Positions 36,085 through 46,680 of a stretch of DNA of 54,490 nucleotides are shown piece after piece. Every line of letters starts with the position of its first letter. Within the stretch, counting starts at the first letter, position 1. The DNA comes from an uncultured bacterium. Its GTDB lineage: Bacteria > Babelota > Babeliae > Babelales > Babelaceae. The notes beneath the pieces were generated by a model, which was not told the DNA's origin, ran no database searches, and saw only the letters and a program-made list of their open reading frames with translations. Position numbers and translations under genes: made by a program. The stretch lies in contig CAIKXM010000017.1 in assembly GCA_903831405.1 (NCBI GenBank), positions 1-54,490 on the forward strand, in the 5' to 3' direction.

Positions 36085-36708
36085 TTAGCGTTTTCTCATA
36101 AAGACCAGCGATCCTGTACGACCAGGAACAGAGCCTTTTACCAAAACGATATGTGATTCAGGCGCAACTTTGATAATCTTAAGATTTTTCATCATTCGCT
36201 GTTGAACACCCATATGTCCAGGCAATTTCTTACCTTTAATAACACGACCCTGACTACGCATAAAACTCAAAGAACCGGGTCTGCGACCAACTTTATCACC
36301 ATGGCTAGCTTTACCACCAGAAAAACTATGGCGCTTAACGCAACCCTGAAATCCTCTTCCTGTAGTCATACCCATAATATCAAGAGCTTCGCCCTCTTGA
36401 AGCAGTGAAAGTCCATCAAAGGAGGTACCAACTTCAAATGACATTATTTCGTCATTTTTACTGAGAATTTCCTTGGTTTCGATAAAGTATTTCGTAAGCT
36501 CTTTTAACCATGCAAGGTCAAAAGGCTTATCACAATAACGATCCCTAAGATTGCTTACCTGCAATGCAGCGTAACCATCATTCTCTTTTGTTTTAATTTG
36601 TGTAACCATCCAATGTGAAGTATCAATCACTGTTACCGGAACGACACTTCGATTTTCTGCAAATACCTGGGTCATACCTATTTTTCTACCCCAAAGACCG
36701 TCCATCAT
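36085..36708 (-). CDS. rplC: 50S ribosomal protein L3
   Basis: A 207-residue protein near the peptidyl transferase centre. GLWGRKIGMTQVF, TGRGFQGCVKRHSFSGGKAS and HGDKVGRRPGSLSF-type blocks are conserved; the Gln methylated in E. coli lies in the GRGFQG segment. I chose ATG 36708, nine bases after AAAGG; an ATG ten codons upstream would overlap rpsJ. Confidence 0.96.
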   Translation of the reverse strand: MMDGLWGRKIGMTQVFAENRSVVPVTVIDTSHWMVTQIKTKENDGYAALQVSNLRDRYCDKPFDLAWLKELTKYFIETKEILSKNDEIMSFEVGTSFDGLSLLQEGEALDIMGMTTGRGFQGCVKRHSFSGGKASHGDKVGRRPGSLSFMRSQGRVIKGKKLPGHMGVQQRMMKNLKIIKVAPESHIVLVKGSVPGRTGSLVFMRKR

Positions 36709-36721
36709 GCTATATGACCTT

Positions 36722-37027
36722 TCATTTAATTTCCACATCCACGCCAGACGATATACTCAACTTCATAAGCGCATCCATAGTTTGGTCAGTAGGCGTTATG
36801 ATATCCAAAATTCTTTTGTGTGTCGTCAGACCAAATTGCTCACGCGATTTTTTGTCAATATGCGGCGATCTTAAAACAGTAAAAATCTTCTCACGATTGG
36901 GAAGAGGTACTGGTCCAACAATAGCTGAACCAGTACGTTTTACTGTTTGCGCAACTTGACGAACTGCTTTATCTAACAAACGATGATCGTAAGATTTAAA
37001 GATCAAGCGTATTTTTTGCTTTTTCAT
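36722..37027 (-). CDS. rpsJ: 30S ribosomal protein S10
   Basis: A 101-residue head protein, also NusE in transcription antitermination complexes. [16 protein letters not shown] and the [20 protein letters not shown] loop are diagnostic. I chose ATG 37027; a TTG lies one codon upstream. The gap to tuf is only about 20 nt, so the str and S10 groups appear joined. Confidence 0.98.
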   Translation of the reverse strand: MKKQKIRLIFKSYDHRLLDKAVRQVAQTVKRTGSAIVGPVPLPNREKIFTVLRSPHIDKKSREQFGLTTHKRILDIITPTDQTMDALMKLSISSGVDVEIK

Positions 37028-37046
37028 CAATGCATCCAGCTAAAGG

Positions 37047-38237
37047 TTACTCAATTATTTCTGTAACAACACCAGAACCAACCGTTCTGCCACCCTCACG
37101 AATTGCAAAGCGTCCGTCTTTTTCCATTGCAATTGGAGTAATTAATTCAACAGTCAATCCAACGTTATCACCAGGCATTACCATTTCGCGACCTTCAGGC
37201 AATGCGACAATACCGGTAACGTCTGTTGTTCTGAAGTAAAACTGTGGACGATATCCACCAAAGAAAGGACTGTGACGACCGCCTTCATCTTTGCTCAAAA
37301 TGTATACTTCACATTTGAACTTATGATGAGGTTTAACCGTTCCTGGCTTTGCGATAACCATACCACGTTCAATATCATCTTTCTTTGTACCGCGTAACAA
37401 TAATCCAACGTTATCGCCAGCCATACCTTCGTCCAAAAGTTTCTTGAACATTTCAATGCCGGTAATAGTCGTTTTGTAATTTGCACCAAGGCCAAGAACT
37501 TCGACTTCTTCACCAACTTTTATACGACCGCGTTCAATACGACCTGTTGCAACGGTACCACGACCTGAAATAGAGAAAACACCTTCGCAAGCCATTAAAA
37601 ACGGCTTATCTACTTCACGAAGAGGTGTTGGGATACCTTCATCAACAGCATCCATCAATCTCATGATTGATCCAGCACCAATATCACTTGTGTCGCCTTG
37701 TAATGCCTTAAGAGCTGATCCACGTACGAATGGTATCTTATCTCCAGGGAAACCATATTTGGTCAACAATTCTCTGATTTCTTCTTCAACCATATCGATC
37801 ATTTCTGGATCATCAACCATGTCAACTTTATTCAAGTATACAACCATAGCTGGAACACCAACGTTACGTGCAAGCAAAATGTGCTCACGCGTTTGAGGCA
37901 TTGCACCATCAGATGCAGAAACAACTAATATTGCACCATCCATTTGAGCTGCGCCAGTGATCATGTTTTTGACATAATCAGCGTGACCAGGACAATCGAT
38001 GTGTGCATAGTGACGCTTGTCAGTTTCATATTCAACGTGCGCAATTGCAATGGTAATACCACGTGCTTTTTCTTCTGGTGCTTTATCGATTTGATCAAAA
38101 CGTTGTGCTTCTGCATAACCTTTTTTAGCCAAAACAGTTGTAATTGCCGCTGTCAATGTTGTTTTACCATGATCAACGTGTCCAATTGTACCAATGTTCA
38201 AATGTGGCTTATTACGTTCGAACGTACCCTTTGCCAT
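37047..38237 (-). CDS. tuf: translation elongation factor Tu
   Basis: A 396-residue GTPase that brings aminoacyl-tRNA to the ribosome. G1 is [10 protein letters not shown]3 is DCPGHADY and G4 is NKVD; switch I keeps KARGITI. Domains 2 and 3 are full length, with the [15 protein letters not shown] block. Only one tuf is visible here, after fusA as usual. GGAG lies before the ATG. Confidence 0.99.
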   Translation of the reverse strand: MAKGTFERNKPHLNIGTIGHVDHGKTTLTAAITTVLAKKGYAEAQRFDQIDKAPEEKARGITIAIAHVEYETDKRHYAHIDCPGHADYVKNMITGAAQMDGAILVVSASDGAMPQTREHILLARNVGVPAMVVYLNKVDMVDDPEMIDMVEEEIRELLTKYGFPGDKIPFVRGSALKALQGDTSDIGAGSIMRLMDAVDEGIPTPLREVDKPFLMACEGVFSISGRGTVATGRIERGRIKVGEEVEVLGLGANYKTTITGIEMFKKLLDEGMAGDNVGLLLRGTKKDDIERGMVIAKPGTVKPHHKFKCEVYILSKDEGGRHSPFFGGYRPQFYFRTTDVTGIVALPEGREMVMPGDNVGLTVELITPIAMEKDGRFAIREGGRTVGSGVVTEIIE

Positions 38238-38272
38238 ATATAACTCCTACTAACTAAACATAATTAAAAAAA

Positions 38273-40348
38273 TCATTTTTGTGAACTAGCTATTTGTTCT
38301 TGAACATGCTTTGGAGCTTCGCGATAACACTCAAATTCCATAGTATAACTTGCTCGACCCTTGGACATACTACGCAACTCCGTTGAATATCCAAACATTT
38401 CTGCAAGCGGAACTTCTGCTGCAATAATTTGAGCTCCCAATCGGTCTTCCATTCCTAAAATTCTTCCGCGACGTGAATTCAAGTCACCCATCACATCACC
38501 CATATAATCTTCAGGCGTTTCAACTTCAACCTTCATAATAGGCTCAAGCAAAACTGGATCAGCTTTTGCAATACCTTCTTTAAATGCAAGCGAAGCTGCA
38601 ACCTGGAAGGCTATTTCTGAAGAGTCAACATCATGGTAAGAACCATCAGTGAGAGAAGCTTTAACGTCTACCACAGGGTAGCCAGCTATAACACCGTTAT
38701 TAATAGCCTCTAACAATCCTTTTTCTACACCAGGAATATATTCTCTTGGAACCGTACCACCAACAATCTTATTTTCGAATATAAACCCTTTGCCACGTTC
38801 AAGTGGTTCAAAGGTAATCCATACGTGTCCATACTGACCACGTCCACCAGATTGGCGAATAAATTTACCTTCAGCTTCAACAGTCTTACGAATGGTTTCT
38901 TTATATGCTACCTGAAGACGGCCCTGAGAAACTTCAACTTTATGTTCACGCTTGAGACGATCAACCATGATTTCAAGATGTAATTCACCCATACCTTTAA
39001 TAACGGTCTGACCTGTTTCTTTATCAAAGGTAAAGTGGAACGATGGATCTTCTTGAATTAATTTACGTAAACCAATACACATTTTCTCATAATCAGCTTT
39101 GCTTTTTGGCTCAACCGAAGATGAAATAACTGGTACTGGAACGTCAATTTTTTCAAGCAAAATAGGACGACTTTCATCACAAATCGTATCACCAGTCATT
39201 GGGTCTTTAAGACCAACAATACCACCAATATCACCAGCTTTTAACTCTGAAACATCATCACGCTTATTTGCATGAAAACGAACAAGACGACTAACGCGTT
39301 CTTTTATACATTTTGTTGAATTGTATACATATGAGCCAGCTTTTAGTGTACCTGAATATACGCGTACAAAAGCAAGAATACCAACGAATGGATCGGTCAT
39401 AACCTTAAACACCAATCCTGAGAGAGGTGCATTTGGATCTGCAGCACGAGTTTCCATCAAATGCGTTGTTAAACTTTCGCCCTCTATTGGCGGTACATCA
39501 AGCGGGGAAGGTAAATAATCAATGACTGCATCAAGAAGTGGCTGAATACCTTTATTTTTAAAAGCGCTACCGCAGAATGCTGGCATAATTTTACGCTCAA
39601 CAGTACCTTTGCGAACAGCAGCTTTTATTTCTTCTACCGTAATTTCTTGTTCATTCAAAAACTTGTCGGCAAGCTTTTCATCAACATCACATGCTTTTTC
39701 GACAATTTTTGCATACAACTCTGCAACTTTTTCTTTGTATTCTTCTGGAACTTCATCAAATGTTACTACAGAACCCTTGTCGCCTTCACTGAAAGTTGCC
39801 ATCTTGTTGCTTAACACATCAATGATGGATTTAAAATCTTCAGAGGAACCAACAGGAATTTGCATAGCAACAGCATTTGCACCAGAAAGCTTTTTATTGA
39901 TATCATCAACAGCTTTAAAATAATCAGCGCCAATACGATCAAGCTTATTAACAAAAATAATACGTGGCACTTTATAACGATTTGTTTGACGCCATACTGT
40001 TTCTGACTGAGGTTGCACGCAACCAACACCACAGAAAACAGCAACAACGCCATCTAAAACGCGCAGTGAACGACCAACTTCAATAGTAAAGTCAACGTGA
40101 CCAGGAGTGTCGATAACATTTATTTGATGATCGTTCCACTGACAAGAAACAGCAGCTGAAGTGATAGTTATACCACGCTCACGCTCTTGTTCCATCCAGT
40201 CAGTAACTGTTTCACCTTCATGTACTTCACCAATTTTATGAGATACACCAGTATAAAATAAAATACGCTCAGTAACTGTTGTCTTGCCTGAATCAATATG
40301 AGCAGCTATACCGATATTTCGAAATCGCCGCAAAGGAATGTTACTCAT
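38273..40348 (-). CDS. fusA: translation elongation factor G
   Basis: A 691-residue translocation GTPase. G1 is [10 protein letters not shown]3 is DTPGHVDF, G4 is NKLDR; switch I has RERGITI. All five domains are present, including domain IV with the [12 protein letters not shown] block and the [10 protein letters not shown] loop tip that enters the decoding site. Normal length, good AAAGG site. Confidence 0.99.
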   Translation of the reverse strand: MSNIPLRRFRNIGIAAHIDSGKTTVTERILFYTGVSHKIGEVHEGETVTDWMEQERERGITITSAAVSCQWNDHQINVIDTPGHVDFTIEVGRSLRVLDGVVAVFCGVGCVQPQSETVWRQTNRYKVPRIIFVNKLDRIGADYFKAVDDINKKLSGANAVAMQIPVGSSEDFKSIIDVLSNKMATFSEGDKGSVVTFDEVPEEYKEKVAELYAKIVEKACDVDEKLADKFLNEQEITVEEIKAAVRKGTVERKIMPAFCGSAFKNKGIQPLLDAVIDYLPSPLDVPPIEGESLTTHLMETRAADPNAPLSGLVFKVMTDPFVGILAFVRVYSGTLKAGSYVYNSTKCIKERVSRLVRFHANKRDDVSELKAGDIGGIVGLKDPMTGDTICDESRPILLEKIDVPVPVISSSVEPKSKADYEKMCIGLRKLIQEDPSFHFTFDKETGQTVIKGMGELHLEIMVDRLKREHKVEVSQGRLQVAYKETIRKTVEAEGKFIRQSGGRGQYGHVWITFEPLERGKGFIFENKIVGGTVPREYIPGVEKGLLEAINNGVIAGYPVVDVKASLTDGSYHDVDSSEIAFQVAASLAFKEGIAKADPVLLEPIMKVEVETPEDYMGDVMGDLNSRRGRILGMEDRLGAQIIAAEVPLAEMFGYSTELRSMSKGRASYTMEFECYREAPKHVQEQIASSQK

Positions 40349-40372
40349 AATAAACCTTTAAAAAAACAATAG

Positions 40373-40855
40373 TTACCATGAAAAATGAGAAAATGCTCTA
40401 TTTGATTCTGCCATTTTATGCATATCAAGTTTTTTCTTAACTGCATTTCCACGACCTTCTGCCGCTTCGATTAATTCGTATCCTAAGCGTATTCCCATTG
40501 TTTTGTCTGAACGTGCAACTGCTGCTGCAATAAGCCAGCGAAGCGCAAGAGCGCGTCCACGATTTGGAGCAACTTCAATAGGCACTTGATACACGCTTCC
40601 ACCAACGCGACGACCTTTAACTTCTACCACTGGCTTTACTTGCTCAATAGCTTTGTTAAACATTTCTAAAGCTTTGACCGTGTCGCCACTTGTTTTCTTA
40701 AGAAGCATGTCCATTGATTCATACATAATTTTGCGTGCGACATTTTTTTTGCCACGCCACATAATAACGTTAATGAATTTTTGAATGGTTTCTGATTGAA
40801 AACGGGGATCAACGCCCACGTCTCGAACCAAACTAACCGAATTACGTCTTGCCAT
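40373..40855 (-). CDS. rpsG: 30S ribosomal protein S7
   Basis: A 160-residue head-assembly protein near the E site. MARRNSV, the signature block KFINVIMWRGKKNVARKIMY and the VGGSVYQVPIEVAPNRGRAL hairpin are conserved. In E. coli S7 regulates the str operon through the S12-S7 spacer; here that spacer is only 22 nt, so the same control is unlikely. Confidence 0.98.
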   Translation of the reverse strand: MARRNSVSLVRDVGVDPRFQSETIQKFINVIMWRGKKNVARKIMYESMDMLLKKTSGDTVKALEMFNKAIEQVKPVVEVKGRRVGGSVYQVPIEVAPNRGRALALRWLIAAAVARSDKTMGIRLGYELIEAAEGRGNAVKKKLDMHKMAESNRAFSHFSW

Positions 40856-40877
40856 AGTAGCAACCCTTTACGCTGTT

Positions 40878-41258
40878 TTATTTAGTTTTCTTAATAAGTT
40901 TTGCACCATATTTTGAACGGCCCTGACGACGCTTTTCAACGCCAGCTGTATCAAGTGTACCGCGAACGATATGATACTTGACACCTGGTAGATCAGGTAC
41001 TCTGCCACCACGAACGAGAACAACGGAGTGTTCCTGAAGGTTATGGCCTTCTCCACCAATGTACGCTGTTACTTCGATACCCGTTGAGAGTTTTACACGA
41101 GCAACTTTACGTAATGCTGAGTTTGGCTTTTTAGGTGTTGTGGTAAAAACACGTGTACAAACACCACGTACTTGTGGGTTCGCTTTAAGCGCTGGACTTT
41201 TTGATTTATATTTTGGCTTGGTTCGACCACTTCGAACAAGCTGATTAATAGTGGGCAT
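40878..41258 (-). CDS. rpsL: 30S ribosomal protein S12
   Basis: A 126-residue decoding-centre protein and first gene of the cluster. [12 protein letters not shown] (with Lys43 and Lys44) and [10 protein letters not shown] are conserved. At the other streptomycin-linked loop the sequence is GGRVPDLPG, with Pro88 where E. coli has Lys (K87 in mature numbering); the neighbouring Asp that RimO modifies is kept. The 270 nt upstream to the divergent protease gene must hold the operon promoter, but I could not settle on one. Confidence 0.98.
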   Translation of the reverse strand: MPTINQLVRSGRTKPKYKSKSPALKANPQVRGVCTRVFTTTPKKPNSALRKVARVKLSTGIEVTAYIGGEGHNLQEHSVVLVRGGRVPDLPGVKYHIVRGTLDTAGVEKRRQGRSKYGAKLIKKTK

Positions 41259-41528
41259 TGCACCTAATTCCTGTAGAAAAAATTGTTACAATCGATAAAG
41301 TCTCATTTACAACTGACGTTTTTACTGATCAATTCAGAACATTGTCGTAAAATATTTTCTTTTATATACGCATCGACAAACCTATAAAAACTCTTGTAAG
41401 TGTAACTTTTTTACCATTTTTTGCAAATAAATCATCCCGCATACAATATCGTTGCAGAACAGAATGCATTTCTATAGTCTGTTAAACACTTGTTCTTTTA
41501 TTAAAACCTCTTATTATGGAGTTTGCTC

Positions 41529-42644
41529 ATGTTTTTTTTACATAGTATGCATTTGATAGCTGGAATCATTATAGGGCTTCTTGGCTTTTCCCTTCTTGTA
41601 GGCATTCATGAGCTTGGCCATTTTATTTTTTGTAAATTATTCGGTATACATACCCCTTCTTTCTCTATCGGGTTTGGACCAAAAATTGTATCAAAAAAAA
41701 TAGGCGATACACTTTTTTCTCTTTCACTTATACCATTTGGTGGCTATGTAGAAATAGCAGGCAATGAAGAGATTGGCCAAGGTGAACAAAAGCATTCCCA
41801 TCAAGATGATGCTGCTTCTTTTAAAAATAAACCACTGTATCAAAAGATTCTTGTTATGAGTGGTGGTATTATTTGCAATATTCTTCTTTGCTGGGTTATT
41901 TTATTTTTCTTATTTTTTAAAGGTGCGCCGCCCTCACCCCTGCTTGCCCCCTATACCATTTCGACCACCGTTGAAAAAGCTAATGCAAGCGGAACACATA
42001 TCGACAGCCCGCTGCAAGATAAAGACGTTATTATTGCCATAGATCAAACAAACGTACTCAATAATTATGAATTATTCTCAAGCATCATACAGGCCTCTGC
42101 AAATAAAACGGTAGTGCTAGAGATTGAACGTAATGGCACAATCATCAAGCAGCCAGTTGCTGTATATCTTTGCCCACAAACTAATAAAGGTTTTCTTGAT
42201 ATTGCACCCGCTACTCACTCTGCACCATCACTATCTATCATATCTTCTATAATAGCTGCCTCAACCATGCTGCCTAAACTTGCCATACTCTTTTTTGATA
42301 GCCTAAAAACACTGTGCGCGCAAAGGTCCCTACAGGGCGTTGGCGGACCGCTCATGATCATGTCAATAATTACCCAGACGGCACAAAAAGATTTTTCACT
42401 ATTTTTACTGTTTATAGCGTTTATTAGCATTCAACTTGCAGCCTTGAATATTTTGCCGCTCCCCATTTTTGATGGCGGACAAATTATGACACTATCAATT
42501 GAAAAACTTATTGGAAGAGCTATACCAGAAAAAATTTCATATTTTATACAAATAGGGTCATGGATAGCAGTATTAACACTTATGATCTATTTATCATACA
42601 CAGATATTCTTAGAATCTTTCCTGCATTAAAAAATATTTTTTAG
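41529..42644 (+). CDS. rseP: RseP-like M50 membrane metalloprotease
   Basis: A 371-residue site-2-type protease that cleaves transmembrane segments within the inner membrane. The zinc motif HELGH is at 27-31 in the first helix and the third ligand motif LNILPLPIFDGGQ is near the C terminus. The GFGPKI and PFGGYVEIAG loops and one PDZ-like domain (about 145-225) lie between. In other bacteria it releases sigma-E-type factors or clears signal peptides; with so many exported proteins nearby the latter is plausible. I chose the ATG at 41529, seven bases after GGAG. Confidence 0.95.
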   Translation: MFFLHSMHLIAGIIIGLLGFSLLVGIHELGHFIFCKLFGIHTPSFSIGFGPKIVSKKIGDTLFSLSLIPFGGYVEIAGNEEIGQGEQKHSHQDDAASFKNKPLYQKILVMSGGIICNILLCWVILFFLFFKGAPPSPLLAPYTISTTVEKANASGTHIDSPLQDKDVIIAIDQTNVLNNYELFSSIIQASANKTVVLEIERNGTIIKQPVAVYLCPQTNKGFLDIAPATHSAPSLSIISSIIAASTMLPKLAILFFDSLKTLCAQRSLQGVGGPLMIMSIITQTAQKDFSLFLLFIAFISIQLAALNILPLPIFDGGQIMTLSIEKLIGRAIPEKISYFIQIGSWIAVLTLMIYLSYTDILRIFPALKNIF

Positions 42645-42766
42645 TTTTTAAAAAGACATAGCAGACTTCGCTAAGACATGCATATATAAAAATAGTATTA
42701 AGATCTTCTAGTAGAATGTTTACACTTTTAACATTGCATACAACTAAGCGAATCTTGCCACCGTTA

Positions 42767-42816
42767 AAATACGCCTGAGAATGAGTACATAATGAGCTCA
42801 CTCTTCAGGCGTATTT
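42767..42816. terminator. hairpin between convergent rseP and the helical-protein gene
   Basis: A 12-bp stem (42767-42778 with 42805-42816), with an inner GAGT/ACTC pair in the loop and short A/T tracts outside. T runs are brief, so efficiency is uncertain. The rest of 42645-42964 shows nothing else. Confidence 0.6.
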
Positions 42817-42964
42817 GTATATCCATCTTATACAACAAGAACTACTAAGTTGTGCAAATTTTTGCTCAATAAGCTATGTGCCAGGGCAAACTATTTTCAT
42901 ACATATTTTTTTGCACATCTAAAAGAATCAAACTATATAAATCTTGAAAAATTATTTTTAAAAA

Positions 42965-43687
42965 TTATTTAAAATTTTTTAAAAATTGTTTGTACATAGC
43001 TCCAACAAGAAAATCAGAAAACATTAACATATGCTGATGACCTTTGTCACAAAACTCTATGTCAGCCTTCCAGTCTTGTTTGAGACGGGACACAACTTCG
43101 CCCGTTGTATACTCTAAGTGTTTATATAACATATCCTTCAGCGAATCATTGGCTACTTTTTGTGTTTCTTTTGATGTAGTTGAGATAGCACTGCTCAAGA
43201 ATAATGCTATATCATCGGCATTTGCATACCACTTCTTTGAAGACACTTCAAAAGCCTTAGAATCGTTTGCTTTTGCAGCAATCACTACCTCAACAGCGAT
43301 AAGAATATGTTGCTTTAGCAATGCCGCCAGCTTTGCTCCAGCCTCATCCCCATACAGTGGAACAATTGCGCTGCCTATATCATCTTGATTCTTTAACAAT
43401 CGAGCTAAAACATCAGCTTTATCACCAAGACCTGCTATATCGCTAATAATATAATTACGTGTCCATACAAGATGATCTTCCCATAGCGTTCGCATGTTAG
43501 CAGCAAAAACATATGCTTTTTTCGTTGGATGTCCCTCAAATGAACATGAATTTCGACTGCACTGGTACATTATAGTCGAAAGAACCACAACACCTACAAG
43601 TAATATGATACTTATCCACATAGTAGGTATAGATATTTTTTGACCATTATTTCTGCCACGAGAATAACTCTTTCCATTCTCTCTCAT
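42965..43687 (-). CDS. membrane-anchored helical-bundle protein of a conserved uncharacterised family
   Basis: A 240-residue protein. One membrane helix (about 20-41) anchors a domain of about 185 residues outside the cytoplasm. The domain shows the repeated pattern LWEDHLVWTRNYI, LLKNQDDIGSAIVPLYG, LLKQHI, KKWYANADDIA and MLYKHLEYTTGEV, which I recognise from uncharacterised proteins in spore-forming Firmicutes and others; it looks like a four-helix bundle with conserved His and Trp. Some such homologues carry misleading enzyme names; I see no catalytic site. The ATG follows AAGGAG. Confidence 0.8.
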   Translation of the reverse strand: MRENGKSYSRGRNNGQKISIPTMWISIILLVGVVVLSTIMYQCSRNSCSFEGHPTKKAYVFAANMRTLWEDHLVWTRNYIISDIAGLGDKADVLARLLKNQDDIGSAIVPLYGDEAGAKLAALLKQHILIAVEVVIAAKANDSKAFEVSSKKWYANADDIALFLSSAISTTSKETQKVANDSLKDMLYKHLEYTTGEVVSRLKQDWKADIEFCDKGHQHMLMFSDFLVGAMYKQFLKNFK

Positions 43688-43863
43688 TGCAAATCTCCTT
43701 CAGTAATAAAAAAACGTATAAAAATCGTTAAAACATTTTATTCTTGTGTCCATATCTCTGCAGCATTGAACAAACACGTACCTATTTGAGAAAAACAAAA
43801 TTTAGACAAAAACTAAAACAACCTAACAATTTGTCAAGAAATACTCTTTTGAACAAAGAACAA

Positions 43864-43901
43864 AAAAAGAGCATGAACTTTATTAGGTTCATGCTCTTTT
43901 T
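43864..43901 (-). terminator. intrinsic terminator after rplM
   Basis: A 15-bp perfect stem (43864-43878 with 43887-43901), 8-nt loop and T run on the minus strand, 27 nt after the rplM stop. It shows that rpsI does not follow. Confidence 0.92.
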
Positions 43902-43927
43902 TTAAAATACGTAGTATACGTTTTTAC

Positions 43928-44368
43928 TTAGTTTTTTGCTTCTGTTGTGCTTATTTGTGCAATATGAGGATGCTGGGCACCAACATATACCTTTAAGCGA
44001 CGTATTTGCTGACGTGCAAGCTTATTTTTAGGAAGCATACGCTTTACCGCAAGGGTAATGATATCTTCTGGGTGACGTGCAAGCATTTGCTTTGCAGTCA
44101 TTGTTTTTTGACCACCCATCCAACCGGTGTAGCGTGTGTACTCTTTTTGCTCTAACTTGTTGCCCGTGAAAACAAGTTTTTCTGCGTTTATTATAACAAC
44201 ATAATCACCGCTGTCGGTGTGTGGTGTATAAAAAACTTCATCTTTGCCGCGCAGTATATCAGCTACACGTGTTGCAAGACGACCAACAATGAGGTCTTTG
44301 GCATCAATAAGAATCCAGCGAGGATCTCTTTGTTCAGTTTTAAGACAAAACGATTTGTTCATATCCAT
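43928..44368 (-). CDS. rplM: 50S ribosomal protein L13
   Basis: A 146-residue large-subunit assembly protein. [19 protein letters not shown], the [11 protein letters not shown] strand and [19 protein letters not shown] then [10 protein letters not shown] are conserved. In most bacteria rpsI follows in an operon; here rplM is alone and followed by a terminator. A second in-frame ATG two codons on is equally possible as start. Confidence 0.97.
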   Translation of the reverse strand: MDMNKSFCLKTEQRDPRWILIDAKDLIVGRLATRVADILRGKDEVFYTPHTDSGDYVVIINAEKLVFTGNKLEQKEYTRYTGWMGGQKTMTAKQMLARHPEDIITLAVKRMLPKNKLARQQIRRLKVYVGAQHPHIAQISTTEAKN

Positions 44369-44594
44369 GATTTAATACTTTCGAAGTGGAACTGCTAACA
44401 AAATTGCGTGAGTTTTTTTAAAAATCAAATGTAAAAACATTTTACCATTATTATAGCGAATATATAGTAAAACATAAAAAAAAAAGCGTAATCAGTCAAA
44501 TAATATAGTATTTTAACCCCATTATATATATAATATTTTTCACTGCTGTATATACATTATATACGTTTTTTTATTCATACAAAGGTTTTATTTT

Positions 44595-44738
44595 ATGGTT
44601 ATTCTCATTCTTCTAGCAGCCTGCTCATTATTACTAGCAACCTCTATAACCATTATAGCAAAAGTTATTACAAAAAACCGTATGCATTCTAAACAGGTCC
44701 ATGCCATAAACATAAAACGGCACCATCGGGCTCTTTAA
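44595..44738 (+). CDS. candidate 47-residue single-span membrane peptide
   Basis: A small open frame: one hydrophobic helix at residues 2-23 with an AACS sequence that could be a lipobox-like site, then a basic tail rich in Lys, His and Arg. AAAGG lies about 10 nt before the ATG. Size and composition fit a real small membrane protein, but there is no family match. Confidence 0.4.
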   Translation: MVILILLAACSLLLATSITIIAKVITKNRMHSKQVHAINIKRHHRAL

Positions 44739-44789
44739 TATTTTCGCAAAATCGTAACAATATTTATCGCCGTAGCATTATTTGCAAAA

Positions 44790-44822
44790 AAAATTCGAGC
44801 AAAATTCGAGCAAAATTCGAGC
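44790..44822. repeat. three tandem copies of an 11-bp unit
   Basis: AAAATTCGAGC repeats exactly three times and is followed by a truncated fourth copy, in non-coding DNA upstream of the antiporter gene. Confidence 0.85.
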
Positions 44823-45037
44823 AAAATTATTGTTTAAAAAAATAAAAAAATTATTGTTAAAAAATTATTGTTGTAATAAAAAAAATTGTGCCACTTGTAC
44901 ACCGTAATCGCAAAAATACTTTTTTTTGTTTTTTACAACAACCAAGTGACTCCCAAAGCAATTCACCTACAAAACAATAATTTTATTAATACATGTATAT
45001 CAATATGTTCATATAAAAATTAAAAAGGCTTTTATTT

Positions 45038-46594
45038 ATGTTTACTCAATCGTTCCTCGCCATTATTCCACCAGTCCTTGTTATCCTTGTTGCAATGTTT
45101 ACCAGGCGTGTACGTCTTGCATTAATCACCGGCATTGTTTCGGCAAGCATTATCGCAACCCAGTTGACGGTGATGCCAACAATAACTCTAATTGCCCAAA
45201 CACTATACAAGGTTACTATAGGCGATCCTTCACACTTATATACCTTTTTCTTTCTTATTTTACTTGGCATTCTCATTCGCCTGATAACACACTCGGGAGG
45301 TATTGCGGCGTACACTCAAAAAATATTAAAATATCTTACATCAATTAAACTCGTACAAAGTATGACACTGCTTGTTTCATGGTTATTTCCTCTTGATGAA
45401 TACCTCAGCAACCTTACTGTTGGCTGCATTATGAACCCATTGTTTGACAAATTCCATACTAGCCGCGCAAAGCTTGCTTACTTATTAAATGCAACAGCCG
45501 CACCACTCTGCGTTTTAATTCCACTGTCAAGCTGGACTGCATTGCTTATTTCGCTCTTTGAAGCATCAGGAATTAACCAGGGCAACAATGCAACAATAAC
45601 TGCGTCAGCATTTTCTCTCTATATCAAAACAATTCCATTTATGTTCTACCCCATGCTAAGCATTGCAGCAACCTGGATTATCGTACAATCGACACTGTCA
45701 TTTAGCGCAATGAAAAAAGTAGAACAGACAAATAATAACGAAGCAGCAAAAGATTGCCCATCAAAAACAGTAACCGGTTCAATCACCAGCTTTTTCCTAC
45801 CTATGATCGTATTTATCGCATCACTGCTTATACTGCTCATATATACGGGAGTACGTGCCGCCCAAGTAACAGGCACTGTTGATATCATCACCATAGTACA
45901 AAATATGAAGCCACTGATATCACTGTTCACCGCAAGTTTGATTGCTTGTATTGTTACCAGTATTTATTTGAGTTCACATGCCATTATGTCAATTAAAAAT
46001 ATTGCAAACCAAGCCCTCTGTGGTTTTTGCGAAATGCTTGCACCAATAAGCGTATTACTCCTTGCTTGGATATTTAGCGATATCATTAATGTACAATTAC
46101 ACACGGGCGATGTTGTTGCCGCAGCGCTTTTGAAAGGTTTACCGCTATTCTTAATCCCAGCAATACTATTTTTGATAGCACTGATCATATCAGCATCAAC
46201 AGGTACTTCATGGGGAACTCTTATGATTCTCACCCCACTCGCAATACCCCTTGTTATTCAAACAGCGCACATTGCACTTATTGCAAACTTTAATGCATTA
46301 TTACTTCCCGCGCTTGGTAGCATTATATCGGGCTCAGTTGCCGGCGGACACCTCTCGCCGTTCCATGACCTAGTTATCCTTGCCTCTACCAGCACCAAGA
46401 TCGATCCCTTGCTGCACATCAAAACCATGATTCCGTATGCAGCTGCACCTATTGTTGGCGCGCTATCAGGATTCTTATGTGCTGGATATCTTGCACTGCA
46501 CAATTTCACCACACCAAATATATGCATGCTATCAATATCTATTGGATTAGTAGTTACCGCAGGATTGCTTGCACTCTTTAACAAGATTTTATAA
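45038..46594 (+). CDS. nhaC: Na+/H+ antiporter, NhaC family
   Basis: A 518-residue inner-membrane transporter with about 12 or more helices. The family is recognised by the SHLYTFFFLILLGILIRLI segment, the conserved inner loop around DEYLSNLTVGCIMNPLFDKF, and the late STGTSWGTLMILTPLAIPL and GSVAGGHLSPFHD motifs. By family it exchanges sodium for protons, but related members carry malate/lactate or other organic acids, so the substrate is not certain. It is the only gene between rplM and the shared terminator, so monocistronic. Confidence 0.9.
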   Translation: MFTQSFLAIIPPVLVILVAMFTRRVRLALITGIVSASIIATQLTVMPTITLIAQTLYKVTIGDPSHLYTFFFLILLGILIRLITHSGGIAAYTQKILKYLTSIKLVQSMTLLVSWLFPLDEYLSNLTVGCIMNPLFDKFHTSRAKLAYLLNATAAPLCVLIPLSSWTALLISLFEASGINQGNNATITASAFSLYIKTIPFMFYPMLSIAATWIIVQSTLSFSAMKKVEQTNNNEAAKDCPSKTVTGSITSFFLPMIVFIASLLILLIYTGVRAAQVTGTVDIITIVQNMKPLISLFTASLIACIVTSIYLSSHAIMSIKNIANQALCGFCEMLAPISVLLLAWIFSDIINVQLHTGDVVAAALLKGLPLFLIPAILFLIALIISASTGTSWGTLMILTPLAIPLVIQTAHIALIANFNALLLPALGSIISGSVAGGHLSPFHDLVILASTSTKIDPLLHIKTMIPYAAAPIVGALSGFLCAGYLALHNFTTPNICMLSISIGLVVTAGLLALFNKIL

Positions 46595-46616
46595 ATATTC
46601 TCAAGTATATAGCAGC

Positions 46617-46651
46617 AAAAGAGGGCTTAGATTGTTTCTAAGCCCTCTTTT
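46617..46651. terminator. bidirectional terminator between the antiporter and recR
   Basis: A 15-bp perfect stem (46617-46631 with 46637-46651), five-base loop, T run on the plus strand and A run on the other side. It lies between the two convergent units. Confidence 0.92.
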
Positions 46652-46680
46652 TTATTACTCACATAATAATTTATAAATCT

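Larger units (their letters stand above)
44369..45037. other. AT-rich intergenic region with short repeats
   Basis: No conserved gene. It holds a candidate 47-residue membrane peptide and an 11-bp tandem repeat, both listed separately, followed by three AAATTATTGTT-type copies between about 44824 and 44872. The stretch 44500-44590 is rich in TATA steps and may hold the promoter of the small peptide. The antiporter gene begins after an AAAAAGG site. Confidence 0.45.

Noticed and set aside
41381-41440. Promoter for the str operon (TTGCAA and ACACTT on the minus strand)
   Set aside because: The -10 match is too poor to report as a promoter.
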